Positions 1-9,395 are shown, counted from the first letter of the stretch. The stretch is DNA of 12,020 nucleotides from Spirogloea muscicola (GCA_009602725.1 WELB01000033.1:608633-620652), one strand, 5' to 3'. A program made the numbers and translations. Notes: generated from the letters alone by a model not told the origin.

Positions 1-122
<122 letters not shown>

Positions 123-2454
123 CGCGCGGCCGCCGCCGCCGTCTCCGCCGCCGGCGGCACCGCCGTGTCCGCCGCGAACGGCGGCAGACGAGGAGCTCCA
201 GCCGCTGCGACGCGCCCCTGCAGACGCCACGCTAGCTAGCTGCCAGCGCCCTGGCGAGGCGGCCAGGCGGTGGCTCGCGACCTCGGCGGGCGGGCATCCG
301 GTGCTGGGGACGGCCCTCAGGCGTGGCAGCGAGCAATTCGAGGCCAACGCGGCGCACATGGGCCGGCTGCTGGCCGACCTGGCCGCTGAGGTCGCCAAGG
401 TCGTGCTCGAAGCCGCGTGTGGAAGCCTGCAGCGGCATCCCATTCAGTAGACTGAACCCCACGAGCTGAGCCTCAGCCGTTTCGGCTGCCGCGTCACGAG
501 TCGCTGCCTTCCGAATGCGAGAAGTCTATGTCACTCCTGCAGATTATCTCGGCCTGAGCATATCGTGCATGAAGTTCGATGTGAGTTTGCAGGTACGGGA
601 GGGCGGCGGAGCCAAGGCCGTGGAGCGGCACCGGGCGCGGGGCAAGCTCCTGCCCCGCGAGCGCATAGACCGCCTCCTGGACCGAGGCTCGCCATTCCTG
701 GAGCTCTCCCAGGTACTCAGGGGTGCTCGCTGCCTAAGCGCTTTTGCTAGCATACCCCAAACCCTATGGCTAAACCTAGACCGTGAGCTCTAAACCCCAG
801 ATCCTAAGCCCTTAACCTAAACCCTAACCCAAACCCTGAGACGCGCCAGCAGCACTTCGACGACGAGGTCCGTCGTTGCTTTGGACGTTGGTGGCTGCCC
901 TCCTCGGTGGGCTGACCGAGCGGTCCTCCAGGCCTATGCAGCTCGCTGGGAGGGGCCTCTATGAGGACGACGTGCCGTCTGGAGGCATTGTGACGGGCAT
1001 CGGCAGCATCGATGGCCAATTGTGCATGCTCGTCGCAAACGACGCTACCGTTAAGGGTGGCACCTACTACCCAATAACGGGTGACGTTGCCCTCGCTCTT
1101 AGCCTTGGTCGTTACCCCATAAAGGCAGAACGCGACCTCTTGTTGGGGGGCAGGATTACTAAGATTCATTGCAAGACCAAAAGGGCATGGCAGACCTGCG
1201 CGGTGACTCCGTGGCACTGTCCTTGGCAGTCAAGAAGCACTTGCGAGCTCAGGAAGTTGCGAAGGAGTGCCGCCTGCCTTGCATCTACCTGGTGGACAGC
1301 GGAGGAGCCAACCTGCCCATGCAGGCCGACGTGTTCCCCGACCGAGAGCACTTCGGCCGCATATTCTACAACCAGGCACAGCTCTCTCGAGCAGGTGTGC
1401 CGCAGATTGCCTTGGTGCTTGGCTCCTGCACAGCCGGTGGGGCCTACGTGCCAGCCATGGCAGACGAGTCGGTCATTGTTCACAAGAACGGCACTATCTT
1501 CCTTGGGGGCCCTCCTCTCGTCAAGGTAAACGGATGGTACTACACAATTCCTAAGTTTATAAGCCCTTTGAGAGGCAGCACAGCAGTGTGTGTTTGTGTA
1601 GTGACAATCTTGACAGTGGTCAGATTGAGTCGCAGATTTGCAGAGATGTAGAGCTTCTCATCCCTCTCACCCACCCTCTGCAGGCAGCTACTGGAGAGGT
1701 CGTGTCAGCAGAAGACCTGGGGGGAGCAAGATTGCACTGCACAACAAGCGGGGTCACTGATCACTTCGCTCAAGGTGGGACTTGATGGCGCAACCGCATG
1801 CTTAAAAGAATCTGCTGCTCAGGAAATCCGGCACAACCTTGAGACGCGCTCATTGATCACCTTATAAAGAATTTTGATCTGTTTACTCTTCCATGACACT
1901 GTGAGATTTCCCATGGCCCCCTGAGATTGTGTGCATGCAGATGAGGAGCAAGCTCTCAGCATTGGACGGAATATTGTGAAGCACCTCAACCCAAAGCCCG
2001 GAGGAGTGCAGATGCAACTTGGAGGACGTTCACAGATAGAGAAGCCTCTGTATGATGCTGAAGAACTCCGGGGGCTGGTACCTGCAGACGGAAAGCAGGC
2101 CTTTGACGTCAGGGAAATCATATCCCGCGTGGCAGATGGCAGCGAGTTCCACGAATTTAAGGCCTTGTATGGCCAGGTGACGACCTGTGCAATTGGTCTG
2201 CAGCTGTTACGTGATAACGTCATGGAAGACATCAAGGTCCTTGTGCAAGTTGCTCATGGAGGTGTCACGTGCACTGATGCTATTAGGCAGGTCATGCAAG
2301 ACTTATCACTCCATGCTGCAGACGCTTGTAACAGGTTTCATGAGGCTTGAAGGAATGGAAGTTGGCGTCGTTGCAAACAATGGCATCCTCTTCTCTGAGT
2401 CTGCTCTGAAGGGGGCACACTTCATCCAGCTCTGTGCTCAGCGCCATGTACCAT

Positions 2455-2489
<35 letters not shown>

Positions 2490-3717
2490 AGTTCAACCAT
2501 GCGCTTCAAGTCATTATTTGCGCCACAACTTCTTTGTCTGCCTCCAGCACCTTCAGCAGGAAAGCTGCACACAATCAAGGATGCGTCCAAATAGAGATAT
2601 GACCTAGGTGTGTGCTGTTTCTGTGCAGATAGGCCAGAAGCATGAAGCAGGTGGCATCGCAAAGGCTGGTGCTAAGATGGTGATGGCTGTCGCATGCGCT
2701 CAGGTCTGTGCTTCTGACAAGTTGCAGAGTGCCTGAATGCTGTGCTTTGCCCTGTACCTTCAGTTGACCGACAGCAGTGGTCAGATACTAGCTTCCCTCG
2801 ACTAGGTGAAAAAAAAGTATATCAATTACCAGGTGAAATACGTAACAAATACCTTCCTCAAGGTTGAGTTAACAACCTTCGACTTCACTCCCCTTCAAAC
2901 GATTCGATCATTCAGGTGCCGAAAGTCACAGTCATTGTGGGTGGAAGCTATGGGGCTGGTAACTATGGGATGTGTGGGCGTGGGTATTCCCCGAATTTTC
3001 TCTTCATGTGGCCAAATGCACGAATCTCTGTCATGGGTGGCACGCAGGTATTCCCAGTAAAGAGCTCGTGTGTGTTCGTCTCAAGTGCCACGCAGGCTTC
3101 TCAGATTGATTGAAGGATTGCTGCAATCTACATGCCTGTTGGTCCAACTTGTTTTAGGTCCAGCTTGTCCACCTTTCATCTTGCTAACTACACGTGCAAA
3201 TTGCAAGGCATGCAGGCGGCTGCTGTCCTTGCTCAAGTCGAAGCTGACAAGCGCTCACGCACAAACGGCTCAGTATGTCTCCTTGCTCTCCTCCTGCAGT
3301 TGCTGGTTGCCTTTTTTGACCTATTGCCTCGTTGCCGCCATTGTACTGTCAGATACTTGAAGTTTGTCGTGGCATTCAGCACTGGTGTATTGGAAAGTTA
3401 TCAACACACATGCCTTCTCATTCGGTTGTATGCACCAACTGAGTTGACATCGTCCAGCAAGCATCAGCTGCTCATACTGCCTTGATCCGTTTGTTGGCCT
3501 GCTGATTGTCAAGTGGGATGTGGAGGAGGAGAAGGCGTTTCGTGGAAAGATTGAAGAGGGGTTTGAGCGGGAAGGTAGTCCTTTCTATGCCAGTGCACGC
3601 TTGTGGGATGATGGAATCATTGATCCTGCAGACACGCGCTCAGTGCTAGCTCTCTGCTTCTCAGCCGCCATGCAGCTGCCACTCAAGGCCACCTCTTATG
3701 GTGTCTTCCGGATGTAG
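123..3717 (+). CDS. MCCB: methylcrotonoyl-CoA carboxylase subunit beta, mitochondrial (5' partial, 11 visible exons)
   Basis: This is the carboxyltransferase subunit of 3-methylcrotonyl-CoA carboxylase, which works with a biotin-carrying alpha subunit in leucine breakdown in the mitochondrial matrix. My exon joins are 123-399, 593-712, 942-1080, 1230-1525, 1684-1774, 1941-2176, 2322-2486, 2629-2703, 2916-3047, 3216-3272 and 3514-3717; all introns are GT-AG and the frame stays open to the TAG at 3715. Family landmarks in order are [14 protein letters not shown] (exon 2), [14 protein letters not shown] (exon 3), the first glycine-rich active-site loop [12 protein letters not shown] (exon 4), [14 protein letters not shown] (exon 5), [10 protein letters not shown] (exon 7), the second loop [14 protein letters not shown] (exon 9), and the C-terminal [15 protein letters not shown] ending in FRM (exon 11). 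Exon 1 is open from the poly-T and contains [10 protein letters not shown], which resembles the end of a mitochondrial presequence, but no ATG in any frame lies between 123 and 357. The visible product is near 590 residues, close to plant MCCB. Exon 1 boundaries are least certain; its donor GTCGTG at 400 is weak. Confidence 0.95.
754..838. repeat. degenerate interstitial telomere-like repeat (CCCTAAA type) in MCCB intron 2
   Basis: The intron between exons 2 and 3 (713-941) contains a run of imperfect CCCTAAA-like units, including CCCAAACCCTA (755-765), CTCTAAACCCC (788-798) and CCTAAACCCTAACCC (816-830), then AAACCCTGAG. The units match the plant and green-algal telomere motif read on the C-rich strand. 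Degeneracy suggests an old insertion or local expansion rather than a recent telomere fusion. It lies wholly in the intron, so the protein is unaffected. Confidence 0.8.
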
Positions 3718-4108
3718 TAATACAAATTGCACACCGACTTCATGAGAGTCTACTTAAGTCTGCTCAGCGAGACATTGAAGATTGACTTGTGTCCTTCTGA
3801 CCACCTTTTGAAATTGAGAATGTGTCCACGGTCTTTCAGCTGCCTCTTGCCTTGTTGCGGACCAGCATGAGTTTCAGAACTGAGGTGCATCACGGGCAAG
3901 CTGAGGGTCGTGCATAAAGCCAGGCATCAGGATCTGCCTTGCTTCACGTGATCGAGTGAGGCTCATGCACAGACGGGAAGGATGGCAAAAAGAGCGGCAA
4001 GGTGGTCCCATCGTGGGCAGGAGCAGGAAAAGCATGAGCGTCACAGCTGAAATATAGGTGTGAGAATCAAAATACATGGAAGGGAGAAATCAAGAGATGG
4101 CGCGCTGT
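3718..4108. other. MCCB downstream flank, probable 3' UTR
   Basis: Sequence after the MCCB stop with no recognisable gene. I looked for the algal polyadenylation motif TGTAA and saw none in the first few hundred bases; an ATAAA occurs near 3914. A 67-codon reverse frame (3874-4077) has no recognisable protein features and is treated as chance. The transcript end cannot be placed from sequence. Confidence 0.5.
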
Positions 4109-4109
4109 G

Positions 4110-4915
4110 CGCTTGACATAAAAGGAAGGCTAAGGCCATGCTAAGCCAATACGCTTTCCATGCAAAGGGAAGGCAAACAGAAGAACTGGAGCACGTGGGA
4201 GCTCTTCAAGGGGCACTGCTGTGTATTGCCTTGCGGAAATTGACAGCAAGAAGAGGGCTCTATTGAGGGGGTGGGTGGCCGAGGGAGGCAAGAGTAAGTG
4301 ACCTACTAGAGAAAAGCCGTGGCCTAGAATGCCCAGCAAAAAGTAAGGCTCATACAGTCTCCATAGATGGGTGTGCTGAAAAGCAGACAGGAAAGCGTAT
4401 CTGAAGTTGTTAAGAGGAGTTGGTGGCTGTGAAAGGCCGGCCCAAACGTGGACAAGGTCAGTAGGGTAGCTCCAACATGATAAACGTGGAGAATCTTCGA
4501 GGGGCACTGCTGAGCATTGACCTTGATCATAACAAGTGGTGAGGGCTCTTCAGGAGGAAATGGTGGCCGAAGGTGGCCGGGACAAGTGCTCTACTATAGA
4601 GGGTGGTGAATATGGAAGGACCAGCACAAAGAAAAGAAAGTGGCTCTCCTAAAGTGGGCGAGGGCTGTAAACAGCAGCCCGAAAAGGATTGACAAGGTCC
4701 AAAGAGGCCAGAAAACGCTTTCCCAAAGCTTACCCTGTAGGACTGTCCCTTGTATCACTTGTGTATCTTCTTGTACAAGGGATGAAGTAGGTCCGAAAAG
4801 GACCGGAATGCGTTTCCAGGACCGGGATTATGCAACGAAAGGATAACGCACCCCCCTGCGCTTGGTGATGCTGGCTATTGGGCAATTGTGGAAGTGAACA
4901 ACAAGAGGCCCATCA
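4110..4915. repeat. degenerate tandem repeat, period near 290 bp or longer
   Basis: Three recognisable copies follow each other. Anchor 1 reads TGCTGTGTATTGCCTTG at 4217, TGCTGAGCATTGACCTTG at 4508 and TGCTGGCTATTGGGCAATTG at 4869, spacings of 291 and 361. After the anchor, copies A and B share GAGGGCTCT, GGTGGCCGA and a CTACTA(T)AGAG block, then a (C)CCAGCA-AAAG block. Further on, GGCTGTGAAAGGCCGGCCCAAACGTGGACAAGGTC (4424-4458) matches the block at 4663-4699 that ends GACAAGGTCC. The extra length before the third anchor comes from a second AGGTCC..AAAGG..CCGGAA..CGTTTCC block (4789-4818) resembling 4695-4723. A fragment near 4111-4160 (TTGACATAAAAGG to ACGCTTTCC) looks like the tail of an earlier copy. 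It encodes nothing I recognise on either strand; the 125-codon reverse frame at 4130-4507 is most likely a by-product of the repeat. Confidence 0.65.
4747..4781. repeat. inverted repeat (8 bp arms, 19 nt loop)
   Basis: CCCTTGTA at 4747-4754 is exactly complementary to TACAAGGG at 4774-4781. The right arm overlaps the 10 bp palindrome CTTGTACAAG (4770-4779). It sits inside the degenerate repeat region, between the two AGGTCC blocks. No gene end is close enough to call it a terminator. Confidence 0.6.
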
Positions 4916-5654
4916 CCATGGCGCCATCTTCATCGCGTCCTAAACATGGTCTGCACGACCTGGCGGAATTCCACTAGCCCTGGTCAATGTAGTTGTATGG
5001 AGGCATACAAAACTGCAGCATCGACCCACATTGCTGGCCACGTAGTATAAAGTGCAGAGCAGAGAAAGTTCAGCACTCTTCTGATCACCCCTGTAGCGAT
5101 CACCACCTACCAGCCGCAACTGATACTTTGGCTGCATGGGTTCATAACCTACTTGAGAACATCGCAAGTCTAGGACACGAACGACGTGAGAATCTGCTTC
5201 CAGCCCAGATGGGCATGCGGGCAGCCTATTTTGTCATTTTCGCAACGTCGTGAGTCAGCCTTTCTGCTGCGAGCTCAGGCTCATGCTTTGCACCAGAAAG
5301 CTGGTCGAGCTCTAGCTGGTGGCTCAAGAGCTTTCAAATTGCCGTCCGGTACTGGGCATCAATTAGCTGGATCTACGAGCGGACTGGTGGTCTCGGAGCA
5401 GGTTGGTTTAGCAGCTGGTGATGTACATCTGTCAATGTGCTGGCCTTCGTACTTGGCCACTCAGGCCCCGGATCACTTAGTAGCCACTCCACTCCCTTTT
5501 GGTTGAGTTTACTCTCTTGTACACAGGCAGCTGACTGTACAAGCGCTTCATCGACGTCGGATTGCCGGACCATGTGGGCAATCCCAGCCGTCGCCTTCTA
5601 CTGGAACGAGTCGTCCTGTGTGTACAGAGAAGAAGAAAGTGCTCGCCCATTGAG
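4916..5654. other. spacer with no recognisable gene
   Basis: Both strands were read for conserved protein motifs, tRNA-like boxes and transposon ends, and nothing convincing was found. The only clear structure is an inverted repeat, CTTGTAC (5516-5522) with GTACAAG (5537-5543), 14 nt loop. A TATAAA at 5046-5051 is too isolated to call a promoter. Open frames here (for example 4993-5253, 5186-5506 and 5437-5880) have unrelated compositions and no family signature. Confidence 0.5.
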
Positions 5655-5725
5655 AATAGGGGCTGGAACAACCAGCCCGAAAAAGAATGAACAGAGTACG
5701 AGAAGGGGGCCAGGGGAAGCGCTAA
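5655..5725 (+). repeat. detached fragment of the 290 bp repeat family
   Basis: The stretch GGGGCTGGAACAACCAGCCC followed by GAAAAAGAATGAACAGAGTACG, GGCCAG and AAGCGCT parallels 4660-4723 (GGGCTGTAAACAGCAGCCC, GAAAAGGATTGACAAGGTCC, GGCCAG, AACGCTT) in the same order and spacing, with mismatches. Each copy carries a GGGCTG...CAGCCC inverted pair. It is about 930 bp from the main array, so the family appears dispersed as well as tandem. Confidence 0.55.
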
Positions 5726-5789
5726 GTAACAGAAACAAAGCTGCTACGAGACACTCAGTAACCCCTGCTAAGCAGCCGCAGATCAGAGA

Positions 5790-6165
5790 TGCTGGGCTCC
5801 TGGAAGTGGGTCCCCTGGCCAGCGCCAGAGGCAGCAGCGAGGGGCGCACAGAGAGGAGGCGCGCACCGGGGTGCGCATGAAATGGAAGCGAGGCCAATTC
5901 GAGCCAATACATTGTTTGCGAAACAAGGAAAAGCATGGGGGCCCGGGGGGGTCGGCGGGCGCGCCTGGTCCACGCGATCCGCCGCCAGCTGGCAGGCGCG
6001 AACCGCCGCGCGATGCACGCATCGGACGGCTGCCGAGCGGGGCGCCCCCCAGTCGGCGGCCGAATGTTCTGGGCAGGGTTGTTTGTGCCCCGGGCAATTT
6101 CCCGGGGGGCCCGCCCCGCTGTGCCCGGCACTGGTGCACCGATTTGATTATGGCCCCCTTGTGGG
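5790..6165. other. GC-rich stretch upstream of eIF1 with overlapping open frames
   Basis: Base composition turns strongly GC-rich here, which removes stop codons in several frames on both strands (for example a 237-codon reverse frame at 5598-6311 and forward frames at 5789-6220 and 5871-6260). None shows a recognisable domain, and they contradict one another, so I do not call a gene. A short hairpin, CCCCGGG (6088-6094) and CCCGGGG (6101-6107) around a 6 nt loop, is present. It may belong to a promoter-proximal GC island of eIF1. Confidence 0.5.
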
Positions 6166-6467
6166 AGAGAAATGCTCTCCTCTTTCAAATAAGCTCCAGC
6201 AGCACCCCCAGCCCCACTGAGTGCCCCTCTTGGCAGCGAGGTCGGGGATCTATCGTCTAGGGTGGGGGGAGTGCGGAAATTCGAAGGATGCAAACCTGTT
6301 CCGTAGCCCAATGGGGTCGCCCGGCGCAGTCAGAAACGGTCACGCGCACCCTCTCCGCGGACGCGGGGGGGCAGCGGCGCCTCCCCGTCGAGAGGTAACG
6401 GGATGGTCTGCGGCTCTCGCCTCGGGCCGGAGGGAGGCTACCCCCCCCCTCCTCCACATAGCGCACC

Positions 6468-6475
6468 TAGGGTTT
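6468..6475 (-). promoter_or_regulatory. candidate telo-box (AAACCCTA on the minus strand) upstream of eIF1
   Basis: TAGGGTTT lies 84 nt upstream of the conserved eIF1 ATG. In land plants the telo-box AAACCCTA is a known element near the transcription start of genes for the translation machinery (eEF1A, ribosomal proteins) and acts in either orientation. Its position just ahead of a translation factor gene fits that pattern. It is only eight bases, and other telomere-like motifs occur in this window, so function is inferred. Confidence 0.5.
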
Positions 6476-6511
6476 CACCCACCACCATTCCCGCTGCCCT
6501 CCGCGCGCCGC

Positions 6512-6540
6512 CCGCCGCCGCCGCCGCCGCCGCCGCCGCC
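6512..6540 (+). repeat. CCG trinucleotide repeat in the probable eIF1 leader
   Basis: A run of about nine uninterrupted CCG/GCC units ends 18 nt before the conserved ATG at 6559. It is probably in the 5' UTR, where it would make a GC-rich leader; if translated from the upstream in-frame ATG at 6403 it would read as poly-alanine. Confidence 0.85.
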
Positions 6541-6558
6541 CTCCCACGCATGCCGTTC

Positions 6559-7830
6559 ATGTCAGATCTGGATGTCCAACTCCCTGGGGGATTTGGTGAG
6601 CCGCGCCGCCTTGCCGCCGCCGCCACCGTGCCGCATCTCAATCAATCCCTCCGCTGCTCGGCATGTCATGCCCGCTCTCTTCCCGTGCCGCTTTACCTGA
6701 ACCGGCTGCGTGGCGGCTGCGGCTTCCTGCTCTCGTCACCCCTCGCTTCTTCTCGTAACGGGACACCCTTGACTGCGGCTTGGTCATACCTCCTCCGCCT
6801 TGAGCTCCCGCAGATGCATTTGCTGATGCTGTCGAAGCCGACGAGCCTGTGAAGAAGGACTACGTGCATGTCCGCGTCCAGCAGCGGAATGGTCGCAAGA
6901 GCCTGACTACGGTCCAGGGCCTGCGGAAGGACTTCAACTACTCCCGCATCCTCAAGGACTTCAAGAAGGTCCGGTGGCTCCTCTTCTCTTCGAGCCTAGC
7001 TGGCCTGGACATAGTCACCAGAGACCGGCCATACGATATGCATGTTCAGGATGGCCGTGGTTCTTGAAGACTTCCTCTTGGCAGCCTGTATTCCGGCATC
7101 ATGACATATGCTGCTGCAGTTTCTGGATGTCATTTGATATCATCTACGCCCCAACCATAAGATTTGTTCTTAGACCCACGCTCATCTCCTTCTGTCTGCA
7201 GGAGTTCTGCTGCAACGGGACGGTTGTGCAGGACCCCGAGCTTGGCCAGGTCATTCAGCTGCAGGGGGATCAGCGCAAGAATGTTTCAACCTTTCTTGTC
7301 ACTGTGAGTCCATGGTCCAGCCATAGCTGCCGCCTTTCTCTGTATTCGCTAGTAGCTTTGGCATATGTCAACGTGTGTCGCGTGGCTAGATTTAAGGCTC
7401 GCAGCAGACTTGTGATGAAGGTCGTATGAGTGCTGTTGATGCCTTAGAAGAGGGACAGTCCTACAGGGGTCCACCCTCATTAAATTTTGATAGGTGATGA
7501 CCGTTCAGGGTTGTGTCATACCCTTTGTTGTGCCCCAATACCTGGTTGAGGGGCCTGGTAGTTGCAAGTGGTCTGTCTACGACCTGTGTTACCTTTTAGA
7601 CGGTCATGACAGTCAGTCGGCATTATTAGACGTCTGACATGCAACTGGAAGTAGCATGGATTGGATGTTGATGTGAAGTGCGAACGTGAGTGGCAACTCA
7701 ACAAAGAATTGTCGTCTGCAAGGAGAGTGTGTCCATTGCAATTCTGCGGCTGCTTTCTGATAGTGTTCGTGCAATGCTACTACAGGCCGGCCTCGTCAAG
7801 AAGGACATGATCAAGATCCACGGTTTCTAG
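6559..7830 (+). CDS. EIF1: eukaryotic translation initiation factor 1 (eIF1/SUI1), complete, 4 exons
   Basis: eIF1 binds the 40S subunit near the P site and controls start-codon recognition during scanning in the cytosol. Exons are 6559-6595, 6814-6968, 7202-7303 and 7786-7830, joined by GT-AG introns of 218, 233 and 482 nt; they sum to 113 codons including the TAG. The product starts MSDLDVQLPGGFDAFADA, like plant eIF1, and carries the SUI1 core: VRVQQRNGRKSLTTVQGL (exon 2), EFCCNGTVVQDPELGQVIQL then GDQRKNVSTFLV (exon 3), and GLVKKDMIKIHGF at the C-terminus (exon 4). Length equals the usual 110-113 residues. The start at 6559 is chosen because MSDLDVQLP is the conserved plant N-terminus; an in-frame ATG at 6550 would add MPF. 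Both ATGs have pyrimidines at -3, a weak context. The intron 2 donor GTCCGG is a poor consensus match, but the join is fixed by the conserved protein. Confidence 0.97.
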
Positions 7831-8677
7831 GCTGCTCATGAGATTGAAGGGAGGCTGCATGCAAAGGATCGGCGAGAAGGCTGACCAGCCTTGGTGCACG
7901 TTGTACTGCAGTGCTTCTGTAGATCCAGGGGGCCTATGTGGCAGTGCAAGCTCAGCTGCAGCACGGACTTAGCCTGCTCTCCTGTAGATTGATCTGGTGA
8001 TACTACTTCCATAGTTGTACTGAAGTATGGGCAGCAGCCAGAGATGTGAATATTCCATGAGCTTACAGCTTGCACCAATACATCAGGACCTTCTATGTCA
8101 ATCTCTCTTACCGATTCACATACATGACTTACCTTCCCAATGCTTAGTAACAGGCATATCTATGCATCAAGCCACTCGCGATGGTGTCATTGATGGTGCA
8201 GCGGCTCTACTCTACAGTGATACGTCAGACAGTGCTGTCTAACAATGGTCACTGCTTGTGAACTACAGAAGTGCAAGTCATTGTCATTGCTTACCTCTTT
8301 CTAGCTACCACTTTGAACTGTGGTTTCATTAGGCAGTGCGCTGAAGCATTGGATAGATCAACTTGCGAGAATGTAAGCAGTGAGAGTGAGGAACATATGT
8401 TTGAAAAGGCCTCAAACTGGCTGCACATGAAGACCTGAATATGGGCGGAGCAGCTCCATGGACCATTGACTGGGCATTTGTAGCAGTAAACACTTTGGGG
8501 AGTCTGTGAATCCAGCCTTCCTCTTCATGAGGACAATGTCATGTTACTCAAGAATGGTTACACTAAATTGCCCTTGACAGACTCCAATTTGGCCCCAGTC
8601 TTAAGCCTTGCACACACGCAAGTGCATCCAGTATTGAAACAGGTGACACGAGAAAACAGTCTCGGTCATCTGGTGGT

Positions 8678-8765
8678 GTGAGAGATTTATTAACCCTGGA
8701 GGCATGTCGTCCAGGAAAGGTCTCTCACCCAAGCTAGCATGGGTGACAATTGCCAGAGCCTGGCA
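8678..8765. repeat. cluster of nested and consecutive inverted repeats
   Basis: GTGAGAGA (8678-8685) pairs exactly with TCTCTCAC (8721-8728). Nested inside, CCTGGA (8695-8700) pairs with TCCAGG (8710-8715). Overlapping the right end, TCACCC (8725-8730) can pair with GGGTGA (8741-8746), and TGCCAG (8751-8756) pairs with CTGGCA (8760-8765) around a 3 nt loop. The last hairpin is followed by AATAAA at 8771. No hammerhead core, tRNA box or other named RNA motif was recognised. Confidence 0.65.
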
Positions 8766-9286
8766 AAATGAATAAATGAATAGTAACCATGTGAATAAGA
8801 GCATAGTATGCCAGTATTCTCTGATAGAGACCAAGCACGCTGGTGAGAATGACTACAAGCTTGTCACTGAATCGGTGAGCTATTGGGCAGTACTTGATCT
8901 CTGGGAAAGACGAAGTCGTTGGGGCATTAGCCGTTGCCACGCGTCTGAAGATGAGAGCATTAACCATGTTGGGCTGTCTTGTTGATCATGCTCCGCCCTT
9001 GATGCTCGTGCTTGCAGGCGGTTGTTTGCCAGCATCTAAGATGCAATTTGCTGCAGCTGTAGCCGAGGCCGCCGCCTCGCGGAGAGAGAGAAAAGGACGT
9101 CCAGGGAGGCAGAGAGGCTCCCGCCCACCCTAACAAGGCAATTTGCACACACCATAAGTGCAAGTAAAGCTGACATGTGACATGGTTCCTTTCGGGTGAG
9201 GATGATGACAACGTTAAATATTTACTACCAATGATGCCCAATTAAGGTGGCGTCCACCGCTAGCACGTGGACCAGGCTGGGAGGAT

Positions 9287-9301
9287 CCTAAACCCTGAAC
9301 C
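9287..9301. repeat. short telomere-like motif in the DENND6 3' flank
   Basis: CCTAAACCCTGAACC is two imperfect CCCTAAA units, about 95 bases beyond the DENND6 stop codon on the minus strand. It is short and could be chance alone, but it matches the motifs at 754-838 and 9646-9660. Confidence 0.5.
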
Positions 9302-9395
9302 TCACAAGCTTGCCATACGCCTGATCTTGGACCTGACTCTCACAACGCTGCGTAAGATGTATGGCCTAGGCAGTCATGCCAAAAGGGCCCCGACC

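Larger units (their letters stand above)
7831..9395. other. spacer between convergent genes eIF1 and DENND6; no gene recognised
   Basis: This holds the 3' ends of both neighbouring transcripts. No conserved protein segment or RNA gene was recognised on either strand; reverse frames such as 8601-8834 and 8960-9241 lack family features. TGTAA, the usual green-algal poly(A) signal, occurs on the plus strand only near 8371 (540 nt past the eIF1 stop), and an AATAAA is at 8771-8776. An extra 3' exon of DENND6 cannot be fully excluded in the last 300 bases. Confidence 0.5.

Noticed and set aside
876-1529. 217-codon forward frame as an independent protein
   Set aside because: Only the part from 942 to 1080 is genuine MCCB exon 3; the rest reads intron and exon 4 in the wrong frame.
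4130-4507. 125-codon reverse open frame as a gene
   Set aside because: It lies within the degenerate repeat and shows no known domain; similar short peptides recur only because the DNA repeats.
5040-5110. TATAAA and following sequence as an LTR retrotransposon promoter
   Set aside because: No primer-binding site, paired long repeats or Gag/Pol coding segments were found nearby.
5132-5146. GGTTCATAACC as a tRNA B box
   Set aside because: It departs from the B-box consensus and no A box, acceptor stem or anticodon arm could be placed around it.
5789-6260. Overlapping forward open frames (143 and 129 codons) as genes
   Set aside because: Different frames and the opposite strand are equally open because of GC richness; no homology recognised, and none leads into the eIF1 exons.
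8675-8790. Hammerhead or other self-cleaving ribozyme in the hairpin cluster
   Set aside because: The CTGATGA and GAAA core elements are not present in the needed arrangement on either strand.
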